64,000 bases of DNA from Amycolatopsis jejuensis (lineage in GTDB: Bacteria; Actinomycetota; Actinomycetes; Mycobacteriales; Pseudonocardiaceae). Location of the stretch: NCBI RefSeq assembly GCF_000717335.1, contig NZ_JNYZ01000031.1, forward strand, positions 45,541 to 109,540, written 5' to 3'. How positions within the stretch are numbered: position 1 is the first letter of the stretch; every line of letters begins with the position of its first letter. A program made the translations under genes and the position numbers. The notes beneath the pieces were generated by a model that saw only the letters and a program-made list of their open reading frames with translations, did not search any database and was not told the DNA's origin. Below are positions 23,656 to 32,979 of the stretch, piece after piece.

Positions 23656-25563
23656 ATGTTCACCTACACCGCCAACCCGGCCCGGGTCGTGTTCGGCAGC
23701 GGCACGCTGTCCGCCGTCCCCGACGAGGTACGGCGTCTCGGCGCCGGCCGGGTGCTGCTGGTCGCCGGGAGGTCCGCGGCCGACGCTGCCTCCCGCACCG
23801 CCGACGCACTGGGCCCGCTGCTCGCCGCGCGTTTCGGCGAGCCCGCCCAGCACACCCCGGTCGAGGTCACCGAGCGGGCGCTCGCCGTGGCCACCGAACA
23901 CAACGTGGACTGCGTCGTGGCGATCGGCGGCGGGTCCGCGACCGGGCTCGCCAAGGCGCTGGCCCTGCGCACCGACCTCCCGCAGATCATCGTGCCCACC
24001 ACCTATGCCGGGTCCGAGATGACGCCGGTCGTCGGCGAGACCGAGAACGGGCGCAAGACCACCCGGTCGTCGCCGAAGGTGCTGCCCGAGGTGGTCGTGT
24101 ACGACGTCGACCTCACGCTCGGCCTGCCCGTCGCCACCTCGCTGACCAGCGGCGTCAACGCGATGGCGCACGCGGTCGAGGCGCTGTACTCGGCGCAGGC
24201 GAACCCGGTGGTGGACCGGTTCGCGCTCGAAGCGATCCGGCTGCTCGCGTCCGCGCTGCCGCGGCTCGCCGCCGATCCGTCCGATGTGGACGCTCGCACC
24301 GACGCCCTGCGCGCCGCGTGGCTGTCCGGTTCGTGCCTCGGCTCGGTCGGGATGGGCCTGCACCACAAGCTGTGCCACACCCTCGGCGGCAGTTTTTCCG
24401 TGCCCCACGCGGAAACGCACACGATCGTCCTGGCGCACGCGATGGCGTACAACGCTCCGGCCGCTCCGGAGGCGATGAAACGGGTCGCCGAGGCGCTCGG
24501 CGCCCCGGACGCGCCGACCGGTGTCTTCGACCTCGTCGCGAGCCTGCCGGTCCCGCATTCGCTCGCTGACCTCGGTCTCGAGGAAGGCGATCTCGCCAAG
24601 GCCGCGGAGATCGCCACCGCCACGCCGTACCCGAACCCCCGTGAGCTCACCCGCGACGGCATCGAGGACGTGCTCCGCCAGGCATGGGCGGGCACCCGGC
24701 CGGCCCCGGCCCAGGGCACGCCGCCGGATCTGCGCGGGCTCACCCAGGAGGTCGTGGACAGCTTCGCGGCCACCCCCGATCCGCGGCTGCGCGCGCTGCT
24801 GACCGAGCTGGTCCGGACGCTGCATTCGTACGTCGTGCGCACCGATCTCACCCAGGACGAATGGGAGTACGCGATCGGTTTCCTCACCCGTACCGGGCAG
24901 ATCAGCTCCGACACGCGGCAGGAGTTCATCCTGCTGTCGGACACCCTCGGCGTGTCGAGCGTGGTGGACGTGCTCACGAACTCGCGTACGCCGGACACCA
25001 CGCCGTCGGCCGTGCTCGGCCCGTTCTACGTCGAAGGCCCGCCGGAAACCGAGCAGGGTGCCGACCTCGGCGCCGGGCTGCCCGGTACTCCATTGTGGAC
25101 CGACATTCAGGTCACCGAACCGGACGGCACCCCGGTGGCGGACGCGGTCGTGGACGTCTGGCAGTCCAATGAGGACGGTTTCTACGACGTGCAGCTGCCC
25201 GACGTGGACGGTCCGGTGCTGCGCGCGCGGTTCCGCACCGACGGCGAGGGCAGGCTGCGGTTCTGGACGATCGTGCCGTCAGCGTACCCGATTCCGGACG
25301 ACGGCCCGGTCGGCAAGATGCTGGACGCGGTGGAGCGGCATCCCTTCCGCGCCCCGCACGTGCATTTCATGATCGCCAAACCTGGGTACCGGACGCTCGT
25401 GACGCAGCTCTTCGTCCGCGGCGGCGACTACCTCGATTCGGACACCGTGTTCGGCGTGAAGGACGGCCTGATCGTCGACTTCGCCGAGCAGAGCGGCCCG
25501 GCGCCGGACGGGCGCGAACCCTGGCGCCGTCTCGAGTTCACCTTCCGCATCTCCCCCGCCTGA
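23656..25563 (+). CDS. Bifunctional maleylacetate reductase / hydroxyquinol 1,2-dioxygenase fusion
   Basis: 635 residues, start ATG 23656 after GGAAGGAC. Residues 1-350 are an iron-ADH-family maleylacetate reductase (GGGSATGLAKALAL at 91-104, PTTYAGSEMTP, HAVEALYS, HHKLCHTLGG). Residues about 360-635 are an intradiol dioxygenase with iron ligands Tyr510, Tyr544, His568 and His570 (PHVH), spaced as in hydroxyquinol dioxygenases. One polypeptide would therefore cleave hydroxyquinol to maleylacetate and reduce it to 3-oxoadipate. The enzymes are usually separate proteins. The order is reversed relative to the pathway. An Ala/Pro-rich linker at about 345-358 joins them. Confidence 0.92.
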   Translation: MFTYTANPARVVFGSGTLSAVPDEVRRLGAGRVLLVAGRSAADAASRTADALGPLLAARFGEPAQHTPVEVTERALAVATEHNVDCVVAIGGGSATGLAKALALRTDLPQIIVPTTYAGSEMTPVVGETENGRKTTRSSPKVLPEVVVYDVDLTLGLPVATSLTSGVNAMAHAVEALYSAQANPVVDRFALEAIRLLASALPRLAADPSDVDARTDALRAAWLSGSCLGSVGMGLHHKLCHTLGGSFSVPHAETHTIVLAHAMAYNAPAAPEAMKRVAEALGAPDAPTGVFDLVASLPVPHSLADLGLEEGDLAKAAEIATATPYPNPRELTRDGIEDVLRQAWAGTRPAPAQGTPPDLRGLTQEVVDSFAATPDPRLRALLTELVRTLHSYVVRTDLTQDEWEYAIGFLTRTGQISSDTRQEFILLSDTLGVSSVVDVLTNSRTPDTTPSAVLGPFYVEGPPETEQGADLGAGLPGTPLWTDIQVTEPDGTPVADAVVDVWQSNEDGFYDVQLPDVDGPVLRARFRTDGEGRLRFWTIVPSAYPIPDDGPVGKMLDAVERHPFRAPHVHFMIAKPGYRTLVTQLFVRGGDYLDSDTVFGVKDGLIVDFAEQSGPAPDGREPWRRLEFTFRISPA

Positions 25564-25579
25564 CTCCGGGAACCCCACC

Positions 25580-27310
25580 ATGACGCCTTACGACACCGAC
25601 GTACTCGTGATCGGCAGCGGCCCGGCCGGCGGGTCGGCCGCGCTGCTGCTGGCCACCTACGGCGTGCGCACCGTACTCGCCACCAAGTACGGCTGGATGG
25701 CGCACACCCCGCGGGCGCACATCACCAACCAGCGCACCATGGAAGTGTTGCACGACCTCGGAATCGAGGACCAGGCGCTCGCACAGGGCACTCCCCCGGA
25801 GCTGATGGGCGACACTGTGCTGTGCACGTCGCTCGCTGGGGACGAGATCGGCCGGATCGCCAGCTGGGGCACCGCGGACCGGTCGGCCACCGAGTACAGC
25901 GCGGCGAGCCCGTGCCACATGATCGACCTGCCGCAGACGTACCTCGAGCCGATCCTGGCCACGAATGCCGCTGCACGCGGAGCGAAACTGCGGCTGGATA
26001 CGGAGTTTCTCGACTTCGCCCAGGATGCGGACGGGGTCACCGCGCGGCTGCTCGACCGCGTCCGAGGCGATGAGTTCACGTTGCGGGTGCGGTATCTGAT
26101 CGGCGCGGACGGAGCGCGCAGCCGGGTCGCCGAGCAGGCCGGGTTGCCGATCGACGGGCAGATCGGCAAGGCGGGCAGCATGAACATCACGTTCACCGCC
26201 GATCTGACCGAGTACGTCGCGCACCGGCCGAGCGTCCTGTACTGGGTGATGCGGCCGGGCGCGCATCTCGGCGGGATCGGGATGGGGCTGGTGCGGATGG
26301 TCCGGCCGTGGAACGAATGGCTGCTGACCTGGGGGTACGACATCGCGCAGCCGCCGCCGGAAGTCGACGTCGAGGAGGCCACGCGGATCGTGCGCGATCT
26401 CGTCGGTGCGCCGGAGCTGCCGGTGGAGATCACGTCCACTTCGCTGTGGACGGTCAACCACAGTTACGCCACGCAGTATTCGGCCGGGCGGGTGTTTTGC
26501 GTGGGGGATGCGGTGCATCGGCATCCGCCGTCGAACGGGCTTGGGTCGAATACTTCGGTGCAGGATTCGTACAACCTGGCGTGGAAGCTGGCGACGGTCA
26601 TCCGCGGGGAGGCCGGGGAGGGGTTGCTCGGCAGTTACTCGGCGGAGCGGGCGCCGGTGGGTAAGCAGATCGTGGACCGGGCGAATCTCAGCCGCGACCA
26701 GTTCGGCCCGATTTTCGCTGCGCTGGGGATCGACGGGGGCACCGACGCCGACGGCATCACCGCCGGTCTGGCCGCCTGCGCGGCACCGACGGCCGAGGGT
26801 GCGAAGCGGCGGAAGGAGCTGCAGAAGGCCATCGAGCTGAAGAACTACGAGTTCAACGCACACGGGGTCGAGATGGACCAGCGGTACGTGTCGGGTGCGG
26901 TGCTGGCCGATGTCGGGGAACCGGCGACGGAACGGGACCCCGAGCTGTACCACCGGCCGACCACCGCGCCGGGCGCGAAACTGCCGCATGTGTGGCTCGT
27001 CGGCGCGGACGGGCATCGGATGTCCACTTTGGACTTGGTCGGGCGCGGCCGGTGGACCGTCGTCACCGGGCTCACCGGCACCTGGCTCGACGCTGCCGCG
27101 AAAGCCGGTGCCGAGCTCGGGCTGGACCTGCGGGTGGTGACCATCGGTTCGCCGGAAGCGCGCGATTCGTACGGCGATTGGGCCCGGGTGAGCGGCATCG
27201 AGGAAGACGGCTGCCTGCTCGTGCGTCCGGACGGCTACGTCGCCTGGCGCCGGACCTCCGCGCCGGAAACCGGCCTGCTGGACGCTCTCCGTACCCTCCT
27301 CGCCCGCTGA
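25580..27310 (+). CDS. FAD-dependent aromatic monooxygenase (TfdB/resorcinol hydroxylase-like)
   Basis: 576 residues, 16 bp after the fusion gene. A class A flavoprotein hydroxylase with GSGPAGGSAA (FAD), GADGARSRVAEQAG (the DG motif) and GDAVHRHPPSNGLGSN (second FAD motif), and a C-terminal thioredoxin-like domain. The overall pattern matches 2,4-dichlorophenol 6-monooxygenase and resorcinol-type hydroxylases. With hydroxyquinol cleavage encoded just upstream, resorcinol or a related phenol is the probable substrate, giving hydroxyquinol. Its stop is 5 bp before an interspersed palindrome. Confidence 0.88.
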   Translation: MTPYDTDVLVIGSGPAGGSAALLLATYGVRTVLATKYGWMAHTPRAHITNQRTMEVLHDLGIEDQALAQGTPPELMGDTVLCTSLAGDEIGRIASWGTADRSATEYSAASPCHMIDLPQTYLEPILATNAAARGAKLRLDTEFLDFAQDADGVTARLLDRVRGDEFTLRVRYLIGADGARSRVAEQAGLPIDGQIGKAGSMNITFTADLTEYVAHRPSVLYWVMRPGAHLGGIGMGLVRMVRPWNEWLLTWGYDIAQPPPEVDVEEATRIVRDLVGAPELPVEITSTSLWTVNHSYATQYSAGRVFCVGDAVHRHPPSNGLGSNTSVQDSYNLAWKLATVIRGEAGEGLLGSYSAERAPVGKQIVDRANLSRDQFGPIFAALGIDGGTDADGITAGLAACAAPTAEGAKRRKELQKAIELKNYEFNAHGVEMDQRYVSGAVLADVGEPATERDPELYHRPTTAPGAKLPHVWLVGADGHRMSTLDLVGRGRWTVVTGLTGTWLDAAAKAGAELGLDLRVVTIGSPEARDSYGDWARVSGIEEDGCLLVRPDGYVAWRRTSAPETGLLDALRTLLAR

Positions 27311-27315
27311 TCTTG

Positions 27316-27374
27316 AAGTCCGTGAAGGGAACCATGAGGGAATCTGATTCCGTGAAGGTTCCCTTCACGGAAGT
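27316..27374. repeat. Interspersed palindromic repeat, copy 1 (inverted orientation)
   Basis: An imperfect palindrome with outer arms GTGAAGGGAACC and GGTTCCCTTCAC (core 27322-27368) around a GGAATCTGATTCC centre. It matches the reverse complement of the copy at 32.9 kb with two mismatches over 47 bp. It sits between the convergent monooxygenase and M1 peptidase genes and could act as a two-way terminator. Confidence 0.8.
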
Positions 27375-27376
27375 CG

Positions 27377-28735
27377 TCACAGGGGCGGCAGTGCCGGGCG
27401 GTCGAGCCAGGCGGTGAAGAAAGTGTCCAGTGGGCGTCCGGCGTAAGACTCCGCTGCGGTGACGAACTGTGCTGTCGTCACCGTCCCGTGGCGGTTTTCT
27501 TCTGCCCACGCCTTCACCAGTGCGAAGAAAGCCGGGTCGCCGATTTCGCCGCGTAAGGCGTGCAGGGTGAGGGCTCCGCGTTTGTACACCCGCTCGTCGA
27601 ACATCCGGCCCACCCCGGGGTCACCGATCGTCACATCCGCGGGCTTGGCACGCATGCGCAGGTACCACGCACGGGCCAGCGCCTCCGTCGATTCGCCGCC
27701 GGAAACCTCCGACCACAGCCACTCCGTGTAGGTGGCAAACCCTTCGTTGAGCCAAATGTGGCGCCAATCGGCGACCGTCAGGCTGTTGCCGAACCATTGG
27801 TGCGCCAGCTCGTGCACCACCAGCCGCTCGTGCGTGCGCCTGCCGTCGACGTGGTTGGCGCCGAAGATCGCCATGCCCTGTGCTTCGATCGGGTCGTCCA
27901 GGTCGTCGTCGGTCACGACCACTACGTACTCGCCGAACGGGTACGGTCCGAACCAGCCCTCCAGCGCGTCCATCATCTGGCCTTGCCGGGCGAAATCCCG
28001 GGCGAACGGGCGGCGCAGGCGCGGGGGTACGGCGGCTCGCTGCACGACCCCGCGCGGCTCGGCGCCCGTCTCCGGGACCCACGCCGAACCTGTCAGCGCG
28101 AGGTCCTCGTACCGGCCGATCTGCACGCTCATCAGGTACGTCGCGGTGGGTTCCGGGCGTTCGAACACCCATCTCGTCGTGCTTGCCGACTGGTAGCGGG
28201 ACACGAGATTTCCCGTCACCGCAACGAGATACGGCGACGACGTGGCTACATTCACCCGGTAGCTCGCCTTGTCACCCGGATGGTCGTTGCACGGGAACCA
28301 CGACGGTGCCCCGACCGGCTGGCTGGCCACCAGTGCGCCGTCGGTGAGCTCGTCCCAGCCGATGTCGCCCCAGCGGCTCGGTACCGGTTTCGGGTTGCCC
28401 GCGTACCGGATCTCCACCCGGAACTCCGCGCCGGACGGCACCGAGCGCACCGGCTTGACCTGCAGTTTCAACCCGCGCCGCAGGTACTTCGCCGGTTTGC
28501 CGTCGACCAGGACGCGAGACACCCGGAACTCGCCGAAATCGAGCGTCAGGCGCGAAAGTGCCTGGGTGGCCACGCACGTGAGCACTGCCGTCGCCGACAG
28601 GCGGTTGGGGCCGATGCGGTAATCGAGGTCGAGATCGTAGTGCCGGACCCGGTAACCCCCGTTGCCGTGCTCGGGGAGGTACGCGTCGCCCGAGGTGCCC
28701 GCACCCGGGGCGGCCGCTTTCCCGTTTATCCGCAC
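27377..28735 (-). CDS. M1-family zinc metallopeptidase
   Basis: 452 residues from GTG 28735, preceded by AAGGCGGGG; the open frame continues upstream into the NRPS-like gene but without similarity. The zinc site HExxH is at 308-312 (HELAH), with the third ligand Glu331 eighteen residues on (LNEGFATYTEW). The exopeptidase motif before it reads IEAQGMAIF rather than GAMEN, as in the actinobacterial ColA/LTA4H-like group. No signal peptide, so cytoplasmic or released without one. It lacks the long C-terminal domain of aminopeptidase N. The upstream gene on the same strand ends 73 bp earlier. Confidence 0.88.
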   Translation of the reverse strand: MRINGKAAAPGAGTSGDAYLPEHGNGGYRVRHYDLDLDYRIGPNRLSATAVLTCVATQALSRLTLDFGEFRVSRVLVDGKPAKYLRRGLKLQVKPVRSVPSGAEFRVEIRYAGNPKPVPSRWGDIGWDELTDGALVASQPVGAPSWFPCNDHPGDKASYRVNVATSSPYLVAVTGNLVSRYQSASTTRWVFERPEPTATYLMSVQIGRYEDLALTGSAWVPETGAEPRGVVQRAAVPPRLRRPFARDFARQGQMMDALEGWFGPYPFGEYVVVVTDDDLDDPIEAQGMAIFGANHVDGRRTHERLVVHELAHQWFGNSLTVADWRHIWLNEGFATYTEWLWSEVSGGESTEALARAWYLRMRAKPADVTIGDPGVGRMFDERVYKRGALTLHALRGEIGDPAFFALVKAWAEENRHGTVTTAQFVTAAESYAGRPLDTFFTAWLDRPALPPL

Positions 28736-28808
28736 CGAACCCCGCCTTCGCCCGCCGTGATCCTTTCCAGGATGACGCGCGCACACGGGCTCCGCAATGG
28801 TCGTGCCC

Positions 28809-31800
28809 TCACCGCCGCCAGGCCGAGATCGGATTGCCGAGCCAGCGCGAGTCGGGCGGGACCGCGTCGCCGCGGGTGACGAGCGAGCCCGGGCCCACCG
28901 TCGTCCGCGCGCCGATGCTCGCGCCCGGCAGCACGATCCCATGCGGGCCGAGGGTCGCGCCCTCTTCCAGCGTCACGCGCGACATCGTCATGATCCGGTC
29001 GTGGAACAGATGGGTCTGGACCACGCAGCCGCGGTTGATCGTCGCACCGTCGCCCAGCCGGACCAGGTCCGACTCCGGCAGCCAGTACGTCTCGAGCCAC
29101 ACGCCACGGCCGACCTGCACCCCCATCGTGCGCAGCCACGCGGTGAGCAGCGGCGTGCCGCCGATCGACCCGATCAGCCACGGCACCGCGAGCGCCTCGA
29201 CGAACGTGTCGGCCAGCTCGTTGCGCCAGACGAACGAGCTCCACAGCGGGTGGTCGATCTCGCGGAACTTGCCGACCAGCAGCCATTTCGCGGCCGTCGC
29301 GGTGAGCGCCGCGACGATGCCGGCGGCCAGCAGCACCGGCCCGGCCAGCAGTGCAGCCACCAAGAAGCCACCCCACGACGCCAGCGCCAGCAACGCGGCG
29401 GCGACGCCGACGGTGAGCGCGACCCCGCACATCACCGGCAGGATCCGGCACAGCTCGACCAGCGCCCGCGCCGCCTTGAGGTGCAGCGGCGGCGTGTACG
29501 TGCGGCTCGTGTCACTTTCCTCCACCGCGCGGCGCACCGGCAGCGGCGGCATGCCCAGGTACGACGAGCCCTTCTTCGCCTTCGCCGGCGTGGACGACAG
29601 CACCCCGACCAGCCCGCGCTTCGGCACCGAACGGCCCGGCGCGGTCATCCCCGAGTTGCCCAGGAACGCCTGCTTGCCGATCCGCGCCGGGGCCGCGTGC
29701 AGCCAGCCGTGCCCCAGCTCGTAGGTGGCAACCATCGTGTCGTCGGCCAGGAACGCGCCACTGTCCACTTTGGTCATCTTGGGCAGCGCGAGCACGGTGG
29801 ACGCCTCGACGTTCCGGCCCACCTTCGCGCCGAGCAGCCGCAGCCACACCGGCGTGAACAGGCTGGCGTACAACGGGAACAGGCCTTCGCGGGCCATCCC
29901 CATGAGGCGTTCGGTGGCCCACACCTGCCAGGCGACGCGGCCGTGTACCGGGTGGTACCCCTCGACCATGCCGACACCCAGCGCGCGGACTCCGGCCAGC
30001 ACCAGCAGCGCGTACGTCACGAAATACGCAACCGTGGCCAGCGGCACGAACAGCAGCGCCTGTCCGAGCGCCGCGCCCAGGCTCGGGGTTCCGGCGACCG
30101 CGTACCCGATCACCAAGACCCCCGGCAGCGCCGCGATCCCGGGCAGCAGACCGAGAAACACCGAGGTCGCGCCGTACACCGAGGCCCAGAACCGCGACCG
30201 CGGCGGGCGGCTCGACGGCCACTTCAGCGCGTCCTTCACGTCCTTGCCCGAGCGCACCGCGGGCGACCCGGCCCAGCGCTGACCGGCCGGGACCGCACCA
30301 CGCACAGTCGACCCGGCGGCGATCTCCGCGCCCTTGCCGATGCGGCTGCCGGGGAACAACGTGCTCCGCGACCCGACGCGCGCCTCGGCGCCGATCCGCA
30401 CCTTGCCGATGTGCACGACGTCGCCGTCGACCCAGCTACCCGACAGGTCGACCTCGGGCTCCACCGCGGCGCCGCGGCCCAGCTTGAGGAACCCGGTGAC
30501 CGGCGGCGGCGAATGCAGGTCTACGTCCTTGCCGATGCGCGCGCCCAAAGCCTTGGCGTACGTGGTCATCCACGACGCACCGGCGACGCTGTCCGCACCG
30601 CTGAACTCGGCCAGCTTCTCGGCGGTCCACAGTCGCAAGTGGACACTCCCGCCGCGCGGATACGTACCGGGGCGCACCCCGGACAGCAGCACGCGCGCGC
30701 CGCCCGCGGCGATGGCGATCCGCCCGGCCGGGGTGAAGAGCACGAGCCACGCGAGCGCGAGCCACGCCCAGTTCAGCGTCGGCGCCCAGGAAACCCCCAG
30801 CAGCGCCAGCACATTCGAGGCCGCGGCCGCGAGCGTCGCCCAGCGCAACCCGACGAGACCCATGAGCGGCACCATCAGCAGGGTCTGCACGACCCCGGCC
30901 CGGCGCGGCGTCGGCGCGATGTCACGGCGTTCGGTCTGCTCGCCGCTCAGCGCGTCGAGCTTCGCGGCCAGTGCGCCGAGCTTCGGGTGCTGGTAGATGT
31001 CGCTGACCGACACCTCGGGGTGCCGGGTGCGGATGCGCGCGATGAGCTGCGCCGCGGTGAGGCTGCCGCCGCCATGGGTGAAGAAATCGGCGTCGGGGTT
31101 GCTCACCGACACGCCGAGAATCTCGCTCCAGCCCTCGGCGAGCCACCCCTCGGTGGGCGACAGCCCGGCCGCACTTGCGTCCACAGTGGACAGTGGCCAA
31201 GGCAGCGCGGCGCGGTCGACCTTGCCGGACGTACGCGTCGGCAGGTCGTCCACCGTCGCCAGCAACGGCACCAGCGCGGCAGGCAGCTGCGCACGCAGGC
31301 GGGTGGCGGCGTCGTCCGAGTCGAGGGCTTCGCCGTCTTCGGTGACGAGATAGCCGACCAAGACCTGGTTGCCCGCCTTGGTACGACGCACGGCGGCAGC
31401 CGCGCCGCGCACGCCGGGCAGCGCCTGCAGCGCGGCGTCGACCTCGCCCAGCTCGATCCGGCGGCCGCCGAGCTTGATCTGCTCGTCGAGCCGCCCGAGG
31501 AACAGCAGGCCTTCGGACTCCGCGCGGACCATGTCACCGCTGCGGTAAGCACGTTCCCAGCCGAGCGAGGGCAGCGGCGCGAACTTCTCCGCGTCCTTCT
31601 CCGCGTCGAGGTAGCGCGCGAGCCCGACGCCGCCGATGACCAGCTCGCCGGTTTCGCCCATGGCGACCGGCTCGCCGTCCTCGTTCACCACGGCCAGCTG
31701 CCAGCCCGCGAGCGGCAGGCCGATGCGCACCGGACCCTCGCCGGTCATCTGCGCGGCACACGCGACAACAGTGGCTTCGGTGGGGCCGTAGGTGTTCCAC

Positions 31801-32702
31801 ACCTCGCGCCCCTCGACGGCCACCCGCTCGGCCAGCTCCGGCGGGCACGCTTCGCCGCCGAAAATGAGCAGCCGTACGTCTTCCAGCGCGTCGGCGGGCC
31901 ACAGCGCGGCGAGCGTCGGCACCGTGGACACCACCGTGATGCCCTGCGCGACCAGCCACGGCCCCAGGTCCACGCCCGTACGCACCAGCGCGCGCGGAGC
32001 GGGTACCAGGCAGGCACCGTGCCGCCAGGCGAGCCACATCTCTTCGCAGGAAGCATCGAACGCCACGCTGAGCCCGGCCAGCACCCGGTCGCCGGGGCCG
32101 ATCGGCTCGTCAGCGAGGAAAAGCTGAGCTTCGGCGTCCACAAAGGCCGCCGCCGAGGCATGCGTGACCGCGACGCCCTTCGGCTTGCCGGTGGAGCCGG
32201 AGGTGAAAATGATCCACGCGTCGTCGGACGGACCGGGGCGGCCTTCGCGGCCACCGGGCGTCCCGGACACCGTGATGGCGCCGTCGGTGGCGACCGCCGC
32301 CACCCCGGCCTCGCCGAACACCAGGTCGGCGCGCTCGTCCGGGTCGTCCGCGTCGACCGGCACGTACGCCGCACCGACGGTGAGCGTGGCCAGGATTGCG
32401 ATGTACAGCTCGGCGGTACCAGAGGAAATCCGGATCCCGACGCGGTCACCGAGGCCGACGCCGTGCTCCCGCAGGCGGCGGGCGTAGACGTCGATTTCCT
32501 CCATCAGCCGGCGGTAGCTCAGCGCGCCGGTGCCGTCGTCGAGCGCGGGCGCGTTCGGGTGCCGCTCGGCCGTGGTGGCCAGGATGTCCAGCAGGGTGCG
32601 CTGCGCGGTGGTGGTCTCGGACGCGAAGAGCGCCGGGTCGAGCGCGGCTTCGACCGCCCTGGTGAGGGCGACCGTGCTGCCGGGTTCGGCGGTGACCGTC
32701 AC
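28809..32702 (-). CDS. Pls/PosA-type NRPS-like protein (adenylation, carrier, membrane acyltransferase)
   Basis: About 1297 residues from GTG 32702; an upstream ATG that would extend it lacks similarity. An adenylation domain (about 35-500, with TSGSTGKPKGVAVTH and NTYGPTEATV) is followed by a carrier domain whose phosphopantetheine serine is in FFTHGGGSLTA. The remaining half has about six membrane segments interleaved with left-handed beta-helix hexapeptide repeats. This is the layout of the proteins that assemble cationic homopolymers such as epsilon-poly-lysine, without a condensation domain. In Pseudonocardiaceae such proteins are common and mostly uncharacterised. The activated amino acid cannot be read from the sequence by eye. 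Confidence 0.88.
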   Translation of the reverse strand: MTVTAEPGSTVALTRAVEAALDPALFASETTTAQRTLLDILATTAERHPNAPALDDGTGALSYRRLMEEIDVYARRLREHGVGLGDRVGIRISSGTAELYIAILATLTVGAAYVPVDADDPDERADLVFGEAGVAAVATDGAITVSGTPGGREGRPGPSDDAWIIFTSGSTGKPKGVAVTHASAAAFVDAEAQLFLADEPIGPGDRVLAGLSVAFDASCEEMWLAWRHGACLVPAPRALVRTGVDLGPWLVAQGITVVSTVPTLAALWPADALEDVRLLIFGGEACPPELAERVAVEGREVWNTYGPTEATVVACAAQMTGEGPVRIGLPLAGWQLAVVNEDGEPVAMGETGELVIGGVGLARYLDAEKDAEKFAPLPSLGWERAYRSGDMVRAESEGLLFLGRLDEQIKLGGRRIELGEVDAALQALPGVRGAAAAVRRTKAGNQVLVGYLVTEDGEALDSDDAATRLRAQLPAALVPLLATVDDLPTRTSGKVDRAALPWPLSTVDASAAGLSPTEGWLAEGWSEILGVSVSNPDADFFTHGGGSLTAAQLIARIRTRHPEVSVSDIYQHPKLGALAAKLDALSGEQTERRDIAPTPRRAGVVQTLLMVPLMGLVGLRWATLAAAASNVLALLGVSWAPTLNWAWLALAWLVLFTPAGRIAIAAGGARVLLSGVRPGTYPRGGSVHLRLWTAEKLAEFSGADSVAGASWMTTYAKALGARIGKDVDLHSPPPVTGFLKLGRGAAVEPEVDLSGSWVDGDVVHIGKVRIGAEARVGSRSTLFPGSRIGKGAEIAAGSTVRGAVPAGQRWAGSPAVRSGKDVKDALKWPSSRPPRSRFWASVYGATSVFLGLLPGIAALPGVLVIGYAVAGTPSLGAALGQALLFVPLATVAYFVTYALLVLAGVRALGVGMVEGYHPVHGRVAWQVWATERLMGMAREGLFPLYASLFTPVWLRLLGAKVGRNVEASTVLALPKMTKVDSGAFLADDTMVATYELGHGWLHAAPARIGKQAFLGNSGMTAPGRSVPKRGLVGVLSSTPAKAKKGSSYLGMPPLPVRRAVEESDTSRTYTPPLHLKAARALVELCRILPVMCGVALTVGVAAALLALASWGGFLVAALLAGPVLLAAGIVAALTATAAKWLLVGKFREIDHPLWSSFVWRNELADTFVEALAVPWLIGSIGGTPLLTAWLRTMGVQVGRGVWLETYWLPESDLVRLGDGATINRGCVVQTHLFHDRIMTMSRVTLEEGATLGPHGIVLPGASIGARTTVGPGSLVTRGDAVPPDSRWLGNPISAWRR

Positions 32703-32911
32703 CGGACCACCTCGGCAGCCGGGCGCGCCCCGGGTTTCCGGAACCACGTGGACAGGATCGAACTCCGGGCACGCAAGCCCATCATCACCCTTCGCGAGTG
32801 TCATTCGGGCCTGCCGTCCGAATGAGGCGCCCGTAGCGACCGTCCACCTTACGCGCCGATGTACCCCAGGTCGCGGCAGGGTCACGACCGCGTGTCGGAC
32901 GTCACCGGTGC

Positions 32912-32970
32912 AAGTCCGTGAAGGGAACCATCACGGAATCTGATTCCCTCATGGTTCCCTTCACGGACTT
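32912..32970. repeat. Interspersed palindromic repeat, copy 2
   Basis: The best-preserved copy: arms AAGTCCGTGAAGGGAACCAT and its exact complement at the right end, with a GGAATC-T-GATTCC centre and only two C-C mismatches. It starts 10 bp beyond the der stop codon on the minus strand, where it could end der transcription. The 277 bp between der and the NRPS-like gene otherwise show nothing recognisable. Confidence 0.85.
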
Positions 32971-32979
32971 CGGTCCGGA

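Noticed and set aside
28797..32825. 1342-codon open frame antisense to the NRPS-like gene
   Set aside because: Composed of Arg/His/Gln-rich low-complexity sequence from a GC-rich antisense frame; no domains.
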